A DNA stretch of 64,000 nucleotides. Origin: DASUPK01 sp963804595 (GTDB lineage Bacteria > Actinomycetota > Thermoleophilia > Solirubrobacterales > 70-9). Below, piece by piece: positions 41,533-50,686 of the stretch. The DNA lies in assembly GCA_963804595.1 (NCBI GenBank), contig CAWDQZ010000009.1, positions 310,001 through 374,000 of the forward strand, given 5' to 3'. Both the position numbers and the translations under genes were made by a program. Each line of letters opens with the position of its first letter. The stretch's first letter is position 1. Below the pieces are notes generated by a model. That model was not told where the DNA came from and ran no database searches. It saw nothing but the letters and a program-made list of their open reading frames with translations.

Positions 41533-41969
41533 CAGACAGTCCGCTCCAGGACCGTTCGCGGGGCCCGGCGCAGCACCACGGTCTTCGCCGCCAGGTCGCC
41601 CAACCTCTGCTTGTGTCTGCCCCTGACGATCATTGCCTCTCCGATGACGAAGAAGTCGACGAGGCGCAGCAGGTTGCGGATGCTCGCCTGACCGTAGGTG
41701 AGGCGGACGGCGCCATCCAACGAGCGCACCTCGATTCCGGTCGCGTTCTTCCCGATCGTCTGGCCCCAGCGCCACTCGCAGAGGGCGAAGTAGTTGAACC
41801 AGAGCGAGAAGAAGACGAGCACGGCCACCAGCCCAGCCGTGTCACCGGTCAGGAAGGCGCCGCCGACGATCCAGATGTAGATCCACAGGTAGAAGAGGAT
41901 CCAGACGACGTTGTCGAGCAGAGACGCCAGCGCCCGGCGCCAGAACCCCGCGTAGTTCGGCTCAGACAT
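41532..41969 (-). CDS. RDD-family membrane protein
   Basis: A 145-residue protein with RALASLLDNVVW (the R-x-x-A-x-x-x-D variant of the RDD motif), two or three transmembrane helices, and GQTIGKNATGIEV followed by SIRNLLRLVDFF, the typical C-terminal block. Function of the family is unsettled (transport or osmotic roles proposed). Sits inside the HAD-RDD-CPBP-ABC operon with 1-8 bp overlaps. Confidence 0.9.
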   Translation of the reverse strand: MSEPNYAGFWRRALASLLDNVVWILFYLWIYIWIVGGAFLTGDTAGLVAVLVFFSLWFNYFALCEWRWGQTIGKNATGIEVRSLDGAVRLTYGQASIRNLLRLVDFFVIGEAMIVRGRHKQRLGDLAAKTVVLRRAPRTVLERTV

Positions 41970-42600
41970 CCGAGAGATGCTCGCGGATCTCCCTCAAGGA
42001 GGAGATGTCGCCCCCGTTGCCGTCGCGATCGATCAGCAGAGATCTGATGCCGGCCGCCCGCGCTCCCTCGACGTCCTCCCTACGAGTGTCACCGACATGG
42101 AGCGCCTCGTCCGGACCGACGCCGGCGAGCTCGAGCGCGGGCTCGAAAATCGCTGGGTCCGGCTTGCGGGCGCCGGCTGCGGCCGAGCTGACCGAGCCGT
42201 CGAGCAGCTCGCCGACGCCGACGCGGTCCAGAACGTCCGGGAGCGAGCAGTCCCAGTTCGAGACCGCGACGAGCTTCTCACCGCTGTAGCGAAGCTCGCG
42301 CAGAGCGGGGGCGGCATCCGGATATGCCTCGAAGCGGATCGCGTCCACCAGCTCCTCCGCCGTCACCTCGACACCGAGTTGCTCCGAGACGACGGCGGCG
42401 CAGCGCTCGCGTAGATCCGCCAACGAAGCATCGTCCCGGCCCTCGTGGGCGTGGTCGCGGTAGTACGCCATCTCGGCGCGCAGGGCGGCCTCGAGGCGCT
42501 CGTCGCTTACGTGCGCCGGAACCCGTGGACGGAGGGAGATCCAGGGCGGCTCGAGCTCGACGAGAGTGCCGAGGACATCAAGGAAGACAGCGCGGGTCAT
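41962..42600 (-). CDS. HAD-superfamily hydrolase
   Basis: A 212-residue HAD phosphatase. Motif I reads FLDVLGTL with the nucleophile Asp8 (the second Asp is replaced by Leu, common in the subfamily with DxLGT), motif II is in SNWD, motif III has ARKPDPAIF, and motif IV HVGDTRREDVEGA. The cap domain is small (type I). ATG 42600 lies 6 nt after an AGTATT box, opposite the MscS promoter. Substrate unknown. Confidence 0.88.
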   Translation of the reverse strand: MTRAVFLDVLGTLVELEPPWISLRPRVPAHVSDERLEAALRAEMAYYRDHAHEGRDDASLADLRERCAAVVSEQLGVEVTAEELVDAIRFEAYPDAAPALRELRYSGEKLVAVSNWDCSLPDVLDRVGVGELLDGSVSSAAAGARKPDPAIFEPALELAGVGPDEALHVGDTRREDVEGARAAGIRSLLIDRDGNGGDISSLREIREHLSDV

Positions 42601-42605
42601 CCCGT

Positions 42606-42612
42606 TAATACT
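42606..42612. promoter_or_regulatory. overlapping -10 elements between divergent HAD and MscS genes
   Basis: The core TTAATACT contains AATACT on the plus strand, 10 nt before ATG 42623, and AGTATT on the minus strand, 6 nt before ATG 42600. Only 22 bp separate the two start codons. Two promoters sharing the same bases are therefore suggested. Confidence 0.35.
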
Positions 42613-42622
42613 GCCCAACCTC

Positions 42623-43405
42623 ATGCTCCTGGCCGCGGACCAGAGCTTCTGGCAAGAGCACGGCGACGAGATCTCAGCGGCGATCACGCTGGCCGTCGCG
42701 ATCCTGATCGCGATCATCGTCGACCGCGTCCTGATCGGCCGCGCGGTCAGGGCGACCGTCCGCCTCGACACCGGCGAGCTCTCCAGAGAGGCACGAACGC
42801 GGCTCCGCCTGATCCGCCGGCTTCTCTTCCTGACGATCATCCTGATCGGCGTGGCGCTGGCGCTCAGCCAGTTCACCTCGATCAAGCGGTTCGCCGCGGG
42901 CGTCCTGGCCTCGACCGCCGTGCTCGGGATCATCATCGGCTTCGCCGGCCGCCAGGTGATCGCCAACCTGGTCTCGGGTGTCCTATTGGCGATCACGCAG
43001 CCGATCCGGATCGGAGACCTGGTCTCGATCGGCGACGAGGTCCACGGCCGCGTCACCGACATTGCGCTGACCTACACGCGGGTGGACGCCGGCGACGGCA
43101 GCCTGATCGTCGTGCCGAACGAGAAGGTGACGACCGACGTGGTCGTGAACCACTCCGCGGGAAACAGCGCCGCCCCGGTGACCGTCGACATCTGGTTACC
43201 CACAGATGCCGACGTCGAGGCCGCGCGCCGCAAGCTCGAGAAGGGGGAGGTGACCTCCGCGCGGCTGGTCGAGGTCACCCCCGAGGGCGCGAGGCTGCAG
43301 GTCAAGGCCGCGATCGACGCGGGCATCGATCGTGAGGCGCACGAGGCGGAGCTGCGCGAGCGCGCGCAATCTGTCCTGCGAGCCAACGGTCTGCTCAGCT
43401 CCTGA
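42623..43405 (+). CDS. small-conductance mechanosensitive channel, MscS family
   Basis: A 260-residue protein with three transmembrane segments (residues about 18-35, 70-90 and 100-125). The pore-lining third helix ends in GFAGRQVIANLVSGVLLAITQP, and the beta domain opens IRIGDLVSIGDEVHGRVTDI, then PNEKVTTDVVVNHS. Such channels release solutes under low osmotic pressure. It is the short form without extra N-terminal helices. ATG 42623 chosen because earlier in-frame codons have no membrane segment. Confidence 0.92.
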   Translation: MLLAADQSFWQEHGDEISAAITLAVAILIAIIVDRVLIGRAVRATVRLDTGELSREARTRLRLIRRLLFLTIILIGVALALSQFTSIKRFAAGVLASTAVLGIIIGFAGRQVIANLVSGVLLAITQPIRIGDLVSIGDEVHGRVTDIALTYTRVDAGDGSLIVVPNEKVTTDVVVNHSAGNSAAPVTVDIWLPTDADVEAARRKLEKGEVTSARLVEVTPEGARLQVKAAIDAGIDREAHEAELRERAQSVLRANGLLSS

Positions 43406-43432
43406 GGAAGCCCTAAGTACCCTTTTCGGTCC

Positions 43433-45643
43433 ATGAGCGCCCGGTCCCGCCGGCGGCATCGACGCACGAGCCGCAAGAAAAACCCGTTCCTCGTGGTCCT
43501 CCTGGTCCTCGGGTCGATCTTCGCCGTCGGCGCCCTCGGATCCGGTCTCTGGCTGTTGAGCGTCTACAACTCGGCGCCCTCGCTCGCGAGCCTGACGCCG
43601 ATCAAGGAAGGCACGGTCTCGAAGGTCTACGCCGCCGACGGCTCCCTGCTCGGGGTGATCCACTCGGACAAGATCCGACAGCCGATCCCCAGTTCGAGGA
43701 TCCCGGAGGACCTCAAGGAGGCGACGGTGGCGATCGAGGACCGCAGGTTCTACAGCCACGGTGGCATCGACCCCTCGGCGATCATCCGCGCCGGCTGGGA
43801 GGACCTGACCGCCGGCGGCAAGCCGGTGGAGGGCGGCTCGACGATCACCCAGCAGCTCGTCCGCAACCTCTACATCCAAGACCCGCAGGACACGCTGAAG
43901 CGGAAGATCATCGAGGCGCGCCTGGCCAATGACGAGGAGGACCAGCATTCCAAGGACTGGATCCTGACCGAGTACCTGAACACCGCTTCCTACGGGACCA
44001 ACGAGGGCGCCACCGCGATCGGGGTCGAGGCGGCCGCCGAGACCTACTACTCCAAGCATGCTGAAGATCTGACGCTGCCCGAGGCCGCGACCATCGCGGG
44101 CCTGCCGCAGGCGCCGTCCCAGTACAACCCGCTGCTCAACCCCAGGGCGGCGCTGGCCCGGCGCAACGAGGTGCTGCAGGCGATGGAGCAGCAGGGCAAG
44201 ATCAGCGCGGGCGAGTACCAGGACACGATCAACCAGGGCCTGGGCCTCGATCCGGGAAGCAAGTACAGCCGGATCCGCGACCCCTACATCTTCGACCTCG
44301 TCAAGCAGGAGCTCCAGGACCGCTACGGCGTGAACACGGTCCAGAACGGCGGTCTCAAGGTCTATACGACTATCCAGCCGCGGCTCCAGGAGGCTGCGCA
44401 GAACGCCGTCGACTCATGCTCGGTCTGCTACTCGGGTGGCGGACCGGCATCGGCACTGGCCTCCGTCGATCCCGCGAACGGGAAGATCGTCGCGCTGGCC
44501 TCGACGCAGCGCTATTCGGAAGACAGTCAGTTCAACTTCGCCGCCCATGCCCAGCGCCAGCCGGGCTCCTCGTTCAAGGTCTACGACCTGACGGCGGCGA
44601 TCAAGCAGGGGATCGACCCGGACACGACCTACTACGACGGCTCATCGCCGAAGACGCTGGAGACCCCGGGGGGATCGCCCTGGACGGTCAACAACGCCGA
44701 GCAGGGTGGCGGCGTGATGCCTCTGACCGAGGCGACCTGGGAGTCGGTGAACGTCGTCTTCGCTCAGCTCGGTCTGGACGTCGGGCCCGAGAACATCGCC
44801 AGGACCGCGTACCAGATGGGGATCACCTCGCCGCTCGGGATCAAGGGGTCGAACGAAACCCCCTGCAAGCTCGGCCCGAACTGCTTCATCCCGCCGGCCG
44901 ACGCGATCGGCGGGCTGAGCGTCGGCGTCACCCCACTCGAGCAGGCCAACGCCTACGCCACGCTCGCCAACGGTGGCGTGCGTCACGATGCGACCGCGAT
45001 CGACAAGGTCGTCTTCCCCAGTGGCAAGGTGGACGAGCCGAGCGCGGACGAGGGCAAGCGAGTGCTGACTCCCGGTGAGGCCTACGAGGTCACCAAGGTG
45101 CTGGAGGGCGTGATCACCAGCGGGACCGGCGCCGGCTACACGTCCATCGGCTGCCAGTCGGAGGCCGGCAAGACCGGCACCAGCGAGGATCTGTCGGACG
45201 CCTGGTTCGTCGGCTACACCCCGATGTATTCCACCGCCGTCTGGACCGGGCATCCCCTCTCACGCGACTCCACCGGCTTCGGCGGCCCGACCTCCGGGCC
45301 GATCTGGCGCTCCTACATGGAGGCCGCCCAGGGCGGCGAATGCCCTGACTTCGAGGTTCCCTCGAGCCTGCCGACCTTGTCCGCGTACCACGGGGAGCAC
45401 ACGGCATCCAGCTCGAGCTCCTGCAGCAGCTCGAGCTCCTCTTCCTACTCCTGTGACTCCTCGTCGTCCTACACGCCGAGCTACGGCGGCGGCGACAGCG
45501 GCGGCGACAGCAACCAAGGCGCCTACGCTCCGGGGGTCGGGCAGAAACCGGCGCCGGCACCGACACCGAAGCCGACGCCGGCGCCCGCGCCGGTGCCCCC
45601 GCCGGCCGCGCCGCCGCCCAGCGGGGGTGTAAACCCCGGGTAG
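43433..45643 (+). CDS. bifunctional class A penicillin-binding protein (PBP1A-type)
   Basis: A 736-residue enzyme making and cross-linking glycan strands. One N-terminal transmembrane helix is followed by a GT51 domain with AIEDRRFYSHGG (catalytic Glu) and GGSTITQQLVRNLY. The transpeptidase has SSFK with Ser379, then SVN, then the KTGT box in GKTGTSEDLSDAW. The last 80 residues are unusual: a Ser-rich stretch dotted with Cys, then Gly/Asp-rich sequence, then a Pro-Ala run. The Cys-containing tail would be extracellular. Upstream TAAGTA near 43413 may be a promoter. Confidence 0.95.
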   Translation: MSARSRRRHRRTSRKKNPFLVVLLVLGSIFAVGALGSGLWLLSVYNSAPSLASLTPIKEGTVSKVYAADGSLLGVIHSDKIRQPIPSSRIPEDLKEATVAIEDRRFYSHGGIDPSAIIRAGWEDLTAGGKPVEGGSTITQQLVRNLYIQDPQDTLKRKIIEARLANDEEDQHSKDWILTEYLNTASYGTNEGATAIGVEAAAETYYSKHAEDLTLPEAATIAGLPQAPSQYNPLLNPRAALARRNEVLQAMEQQGKISAGEYQDTINQGLGLDPGSKYSRIRDPYIFDLVKQELQDRYGVNTVQNGGLKVYTTIQPRLQEAAQNAVDSCSVCYSGGGPASALASVDPANGKIVALASTQRYSEDSQFNFAAHAQRQPGSSFKVYDLTAAIKQGIDPDTTYYDGSSPKTLETPGGSPWTVNNAEQGGGVMPLTEATWESVNVVFAQLGLDVGPENIARTAYQMGITSPLGIKGSNETPCKLGPNCFIPPADAIGGLSVGVTPLEQANAYATLANGGVRHDATAIDKVVFPSGKVDEPSADEGKRVLTPGEAYEVTKVLEGVITSGTGAGYTSIGCQSEAGKTGTSEDLSDAWFVGYTPMYSTAVWTGHPLSRDSTGFGGPTSGPIWRSYMEAAQGGECPDFEVPSSLPTLSAYHGEHTASSSSSCSSSSSSSYSCDSSSSYTPSYGGGDSGGDSNQGAYAPGVGQKPAPAPTPKPTPAPAPVPPPAAPPPSGGVNPG

Positions 45644-46644
45644 TGGCAAGCAGCGAATTCGACCTGATCGCCGCCATCACCGAGCGCCTGCCGGCGCCGG
45701 GGCCCCGCGTGCGCGTGCCGAGCGGGGACGACGCCGCGGTCGTCGAGCCCCGTGCCGCGAGCGCGGTGACCGTCGACGCAATCGTCGACGGCGTCCATTT
45801 CGTGCTCGATTCGTTTGGTCCCCAGGCGGTCGGCAGAAAGGCGCTCGCCTCGTCGCTGTCCGATCTCGCCGCCATGGGCGCATCCCAGGGTGAGGCGTAC
45901 GTCGTGGTCGCCGCCCCCGGAGACCTCTCGGACGAGGACCTGCTCGGCATCGCCGACGGGCTCGCCGAGACGGCCATCCGCGAGGAGGTCACGATCGCGG
46001 GGGGCGACCTGGTTCGCTCGCCGGTCCTGGTCGTCTCGGTGACCGCGATCGGCTACGAGCCCGGCGGTGCCCGCTTCGTGACGCGAGGCGGCGCCAGGCC
46101 CCGCGATCTGGTGGCGGTGACAGGCGAACTCGGCGGAGCCGCCGCCGCCATACGGCTGATGGAGATGGGCGAGCGGCGGGGCGATCCCGCCGACCGCGGG
46201 CAGGGCGTTCTCAATCGCCAGCTCGACCCGAGGCCCCGCTTGCGAGAGGGCAGGGCCCTGGCCAAGGCGGGCGCGACGGCCATGATCGATGTCAGCGACG
46301 GGCTCGGGGCGGACGCCGGGCATCTGGCGGAGGCGGGGGCCTGCCATCTCGAGATCGAGCTGGACCGGCTACCGGTGGCGCCCGGAGTCGCCGACGTCGT
46401 CGGCGGAGACGAGGCCGCGCTCGGGCTCGCGGCATCGGGCGGGGAGGACTTCGAGCTGCTGCTCACCGTGGCCCGCGAGCACTTCGATGCCGCGGCTCAG
46501 GCCGTTGCGGATGCCGGCTCGGAGCTCACCGAGATCGGCTACGTGACCGAGGGCCAGGGCGTGACCCTGAGGCTGCCGGGCGGAGGTGAACTCGAAGCAC
46601 GAGGTTTCGACCAGAGGCGAGGGTCCCTCTCCGGCTCCGGCTGA
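45643..46644 (+). CDS. thiL: thiamine-monophosphate kinase ThiL
   Basis: A 333-residue PurM/ThiL-type kinase that phosphorylates TMP to TPP. PSGDDAAVVEP is the N-terminal ATP/Mg motif, VDGVHF and SDLAAMGASQGEAYVVVAAP follow, then TGELGGAAAA, MIDVSDGLGADAGH and GGEDFELLLTV. GTG 45643 overlaps the PBP stop by one base. The final 106 bp overlap the convergent membrane gene at 46539-48458. Confidence 0.95.
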   Translation: MASSEFDLIAAITERLPAPGPRVRVPSGDDAAVVEPRAASAVTVDAIVDGVHFVLDSFGPQAVGRKALASSLSDLAAMGASQGEAYVVVAAPGDLSDEDLLGIADGLAETAIREEVTIAGGDLVRSPVLVVSVTAIGYEPGGARFVTRGGARPRDLVAVTGELGGAAAAIRLMEMGERRGDPADRGQGVLNRQLDPRPRLREGRALAKAGATAMIDVSDGLGADAGHLAEAGACHLEIELDRLPVAPGVADVVGGDEAALGLAASGGEDFELLLTVAREHFDAAAQAVADAGSELTEIGYVTEGQGVTLRLPGGGELEARGFDQRRGSLSGSG

Positions 46645-48458
46645 GGGTGCTCCGGCTCGACCTCCGGCTCGGCGCCCGTGTCCTCCCCCGGGTCGGGCCG
46701 GCGATCGGCGGGCGGCGTGGGCTCGGGCGCCCGCCGGCGCACCGAGATCTCTCCCTCGATCCGCATCTCCGGCGCGGGCCTCGCCGGGCTTCGAGGCCCA
46801 CGGCCGGCGAGGGCGATGATCGCCACCCCCGAGCCCGCGAGCAGACAGGCGAGCACCATCAGGGTCGCGCCGATCTGCCCGTCGGCGACCATCAGGACCA
46901 GGTCGTGCCATACGCCGAGGCCGGCGTCGAAGCGCCCCGCCAGGTTGGCGAGCAGCACAAGGCCGGGCACGAGTCCGAGCAGCACGAGACCGGTGGCCGG
47001 CAACCGTCCCGGGGCAAGCCGCGCCGCGGCCACCACCCACGCCTGCAGCCCCACCGAGACCACCAGTCCCAGATACGGATTGACGATCCAGATCCCGAGG
47101 GCGGCGAGGCAGGCGAGCATGAGAGCCGCCGGGGCGGCCGTGGCCACCGCGCGCGACGGAGGCGGCCGGAGCGGACGCACGAAGAACGCCATGGCGCAGT
47201 AGACGAGCAGGGCGAGGAGAACCGCCAGCGTCCCCCCCGTGCCGAGGCCCTCGATGCGGGGGTCGAAGGGGAAGTCGGGGCTCGGCAGCAGGCCGACGAG
47301 CGTGGCGAGCAGCACGACCAGCAGGGCTCCGAGGAAGGGCAGCGACCGCAGCAGCGTCCAGACCAAACCGCGGATCCCCTCGATCGGGCTCCGCGCCGCC
47401 GAGGCGAGGCCGGCCCCTGCGGCAAGTGCCGCCGGAACCAGCAGGGATAGGGCCAGGAGCGCGATCGTCCAGCCCGGCAGCAGGTTGCCGGCGAGGCCGA
47501 TGTATCCCCTCGGCCCGTGTTCGACGGCGCCCGGGGAGGCGTCGAGGGCGAGGACGAGGGAGAGCGCGGCGCGGCCGAAGCGGTCGAAACTGTCGCTGTC
47601 GAAGGCCTCGGGAGTGTCGCTGCCCGGATCCACGGGCAGCTCGCCGTCGGCCGAGAGGCGGACGGCAGGCAGGCCGTGTTCGATCAGGGGTGCCTGGTCG
47701 CCCAGACCGGCCGGCAGCGCGAGACGGAAGAGGTCGCCGAGCGGGCCCTCGTCTCCCGCGGGTGTGGCGAGCTCGTTCGAGGTGATCGAGTCGGCCGTCT
47801 CGGACAGCTGGCTGGCGGTGCTCTGCGGTCCCGTCGACCAGGGAATGACCAGCGGAGGGGTGGGATCGGGAAGGGCGGGCTGGCTGAGCACGATCGCGGC
47901 GTCCAGCAGCGACGAGTCGCTGTACCCGTCGATGAAGCGCTTCGTTCCGAGAGCGCCGATGCTGGACCCGTCGGCAGAGACGAAGACCAGCGTCTTGCGA
48001 TGCGCCGTTCCGGAGAAGGCTTCCGCGATCTCCAGAAGGGCGGCCGTGGCGGCGGCGCTCGTCGTCGCCCCGCTCCCCTCGGCGACGTCGCGCGGGGCGA
48101 TCAGCGCCACCTGTCTGTTGGACTCACCCGGCAGCGTCGCGATCAGGTTGCGGAGGTGGACGTCATGACCCCTGAACGAGCCGTCGAACGTCTGCTCGGA
48201 GACCGCGGCGTCTTCGATCGCGGCGAAATGGCTCTTAACCTGGTCGCCGAGCTTCGCGTCCGCCACAGAGCCCGGGGTCGGGTAGGGAGCGTCGGTGCCC
48301 AGCTCTTTGGCGAGCGGCAGCGCGCTCGCCGGGTCGAAGGCGTCGGGCGGGATCCTCGCGGAGAGGCTGCGCGGCACGTCCTGGAGCGAGAACCCCGCGA
48401 TGACGAGCACGAGGGGAACGGCGAGCAGCGCGTATCTGTAGAGGCGCAAGTCGATCAT
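46539..48458 (-). CDS. M28-like membrane protein with degenerate active site
   Basis: A 639-residue protein. An N-terminal helix is followed by an extracellular domain of the M28 aminopeptidase fold, seen in SGATTSAAATAALLEIAEAF and KTLVFVSADGSSIGALGTKRFI. Active M28 enzymes have His and Asp ligands before and at this Gly-x-x-Asp segment and an EE pair after VFV; here those positions read PRDVAEG, TTS and DGSS. The second half has about eight transmembrane helices and an Arg/Pro/Glu-rich tail. GPI-transamidase subunit GAA1 is a comparable M28-fold plus membrane design, but homology is not claimed. The C-terminal 35 codons lie antisense to thiL. Confidence 0.72.
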   Translation of the reverse strand: MIDLRLYRYALLAVPLVLVIAGFSLQDVPRSLSARIPPDAFDPASALPLAKELGTDAPYPTPGSVADAKLGDQVKSHFAAIEDAAVSEQTFDGSFRGHDVHLRNLIATLPGESNRQVALIAPRDVAEGSGATTSAAATAALLEIAEAFSGTAHRKTLVFVSADGSSIGALGTKRFIDGYSDSSLLDAAIVLSQPALPDPTPPLVIPWSTGPQSTASQLSETADSITSNELATPAGDEGPLGDLFRLALPAGLGDQAPLIEHGLPAVRLSADGELPVDPGSDTPEAFDSDSFDRFGRAALSLVLALDASPGAVEHGPRGYIGLAGNLLPGWTIALLALSLLVPAALAAGAGLASAARSPIEGIRGLVWTLLRSLPFLGALLVVLLATLVGLLPSPDFPFDPRIEGLGTGGTLAVLLALLVYCAMAFFVRPLRPPPSRAVATAAPAALMLACLAALGIWIVNPYLGLVVSVGLQAWVVAAARLAPGRLPATGLVLLGLVPGLVLLANLAGRFDAGLGVWHDLVLMVADGQIGATLMVLACLLAGSGVAIIALAGRGPRSPARPAPEMRIEGEISVRRRAPEPTPPADRRPDPGEDTGAEPEVEPEHPQPEPERDPRLWSKPRASSSPPPGSLRVTPWPSVT

Positions 48459-48480
48459 CAGCCGGGCGTGAACCGCCTTC

Positions 48481-48486
48481 TAACCT
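48481..48486 (+). promoter_or_regulatory. putative -10 element (leaderless) for the two-component operon
   Basis: TAACCT precedes ATG 48493 by exactly 6 nt, in the 34-bp gap between divergent genes. The layout matches other leaderless starts. Confidence 0.4.
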
Positions 48487-48492
48487 TCAGGC

Positions 48493-49203
48493 ATGGCGCG
48501 AGGACAGGCTCGGATCCTGCTCGTAGACGATGAACAGGCCGTGCAGACACTTCTCACCTACCCGCTCCGCAAGGAAGGTTATGAGGTGGTGGGAGCAATG
48601 GATGGGCAGGAAGCCCTGGATCGCTTCGGTGAGGAGCGGTTCGATCTGGTGGTCCTCGACATCATGCTCCCGAAGCTCGACGGGATCGAGGTGTGCAGGC
48701 GCCTTCGTACCCGTAGCCAGGTGCCGATCATCATGCTGACGGCCAAAGGGGACGAGATCGACAAGGTCGCCGGACTCGAGATGGGCGCGGACGACTACAT
48801 CACCAAGCCGTTCTCGCTCCGGGAGTTCCGCAGCCGGGTCAAGGCCGCGCTGCGGCGCGGCAACATGGCCGGCCCGGCGCTCGCCGGCAACGAGCCGATC
48901 CGCGCCGGTGATCTCGAGATCGACTTCGAGCGGCGCTCCGTGATGCTGGCTCGAGAGCCTGCGCAGCTGACCTACGTCGAGTTCGAGATCCTGGCCGCGA
49001 TGGCGGCCGCGCCGGGCCGCGTGTTCACCCGGGAGATGCTGCTCGAGCACATCTGGGGGGACTCGACCTATCGCGACCCACGCACGGTCGACGTTCACAT
49101 CAGGCACCTCCGCGAGAAGCTGGAAACCGACGCGAAGAACCCGGAGTACCTGTTCACGGTGCGCGGCGTCGGCTACCGCTTCCGCGACGCGGACCGCGAT
49201 TGA
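48493..49203 (+). CDS. OmpR/PhoB-family response regulator
   Basis: A 236-residue regulator. The receiver domain has ILLVDDEQ, the phosphoacceptor Asp56 in VVLDIMLP, Thr in IMLTAKG and Lys in ITKPFS. The C-terminal winged helix carries LTYVEFEILAAMAAAPGRVFTREMLLEHIWG and RTVDVHIRHLREKLE. It is followed 22 bp later by its histidine kinase and then a HtrA protease, an arrangement like the mycobacterial MprAB-PepD envelope-stress system. Confidence 0.95.
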   Translation: MARGQARILLVDDEQAVQTLLTYPLRKEGYEVVGAMDGQEALDRFGEERFDLVVLDIMLPKLDGIEVCRRLRTRSQVPIIMLTAKGDEIDKVAGLEMGADDYITKPFSLREFRSRVKAALRRGNMAGPALAGNEPIRAGDLEIDFERRSVMLAREPAQLTYVEFEILAAMAAAPGRVFTREMLLEHIWGDSTYRDPRTVDVHIRHLREKLETDAKNPEYLFTVRGVGYRFRDADRD

Positions 49204-49225
49204 CCACCGGTCGCCGGACGAGACG

Positions 49226-50686
49226 ATGAGACCGGCCTGGCTCCGCCTCAACACCCTCCGCAACCGACTCGTCGTCCTGATCACGCTGATCACGGCGGGG
49301 GCGATCGCGTTCGTCTACCTCTACGTCGTGCCACAGCTCGAATCGAGCCTGACCGCTGAGAAGCTACGGCGGCTCGAGCGGCTCGGCACAGAGCAGTCCC
49401 CCAGGCTCGCCCGGGCGCTCGAGTCGGGGGCACCACAGGCCCAGATCTCCGAGCTCGTTCGCTCGACGGCGCAGGGGACCGAGAGCCGGGTGACCCTCCT
49501 CGCCGTCCGGGACGGGCCGGGCGGCCCGGTTCCCACGTTCGTCGTCACCGACTCGCAGTCCGAAGCGACGGCTCTTCAGGGCCGCTACCTGACGGCGGAG
49601 GCGGCGATCTCCGACGGGCAGATAGCGACCGGCGTGGAGCGCGTCGCGGGAACGCGGGTCGGGACCTCCGCCGTCCCGATCCGGTTCGGCGACCAAACGC
49701 GGTGGGTGGAGGTCTTCTCCACCCGGCTCGCGGAGGTGAACGACGACGTGGCGTTGGTGCGCCGCCAGATCCTGATCGCGGGGCTGATCGCACTGGTCAC
49801 CGCCTCGCTGATCGGGTTCTGGGCGTCGGGGGCGGTCTCTCGCCGGCTGCGGCGGATGCGGCGCGCGGCCGAGGCGGTCGCCGAAGGGCACTTCGACCAG
49901 CCGATTCCCGTCGACTCCTCGGATGAGCTCGGCCAGCTGGCGCGCAGCTTCAACGAGATGCAGCGTCGCCTCGCGCGACTCGACAGCTCCCGCAAGGAGT
50001 TCATCGCCAACGCCTCGCATGAGCTGCGGACCCCGATCTTCTCCCTCGGCGGCTTCCTCGAGCTGCTCGAGACGGAGCAGCTCACGGCGGCAGAGCGCCG
50101 GGCCTTCGTCTCCGAGATCAGGGCCCAGGTCGAGCGGCTCCAGAAGCTGACCATCGACCTGCTCGACCTCTCGCGCCTGGACGCCGACGTGATGGAGATC
50201 AAGCGGGAACAGGTCGACCTCAAGGATGCGGCGCGCGTCGTCGCCGACGAGTTCCGTCCCGAGGCCAGACGGCACGAGTCCTCGCTGCAGGTGCGCGGGC
50301 GGGGACAGGTGGTCGCTCTCGCGGACCTAAACCGAGTCTCACAAATCATTCGTATCCTGGTCGACAATGCGCTCACGCACACCCCGCAGGGGACGAACGT
50401 AACCGTGACCGCCGTGCGCGGGACGAACGCGGCGGAGCTGATCGTCGGGGACGACGCGAAGAAGGGGATCGACCCCCGCGCGATCCCGAAGGTCTTCGAT
50501 CGCTTCTACACCGGCGACACCGCTTCCGGGTCCGGGCTGGGCCTGGCGATCGCCGAGGAGCTCGCGCATCGCATGGGCGGGCAGATCGCCGTGGTCTCCC
50601 GCCGCGGGCACACCGCCTTCACGCTCAGGCTGCCGGTGGCCGGCGGGCGTCGGCGACAGCGCGAGCCGGCCGGGATCGCGGCATGA
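49226..50686 (+). CDS. HAMP-containing sensor histidine kinase
   Basis: A 486-residue membrane kinase. Transmembrane helices at about residues 12-35 and 177-198 flank an extracellular sensor region of about 140 residues. HAMP follows, then HisKA with His265 in NASHELRTP, then the ATPase N-box VDNALTHTP and G2-type SGLGLAIAEELAHRMGG. The G1 box, usually DxGxGI, reads GDDAKKGIDP, so two glycines are replaced. ATG 49226 chosen. Its stop overlaps the HtrA start by 4 bp. Confidence 0.93.
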   Translation: MRPAWLRLNTLRNRLVVLITLITAGAIAFVYLYVVPQLESSLTAEKLRRLERLGTEQSPRLARALESGAPQAQISELVRSTAQGTESRVTLLAVRDGPGGPVPTFVVTDSQSEATALQGRYLTAEAAISDGQIATGVERVAGTRVGTSAVPIRFGDQTRWVEVFSTRLAEVNDDVALVRRQILIAGLIALVTASLIGFWASGAVSRRLRRMRRAAEAVAEGHFDQPIPVDSSDELGQLARSFNEMQRRLARLDSSRKEFIANASHELRTPIFSLGGFLELLETEQLTAAERRAFVSEIRAQVERLQKLTIDLLDLSRLDADVMEIKREQVDLKDAARVVADEFRPEARRHESSLQVRGRGQVVALADLNRVSQIIRILVDNALTHTPQGTNVTVTAVRGTNAAELIVGDDAKKGIDPRAIPKVFDRFYTGDTASGSGLGLAIAEELAHRMGGQIAVVSRRGHTAFTLRLPVAGGRRRQREPAGIAA

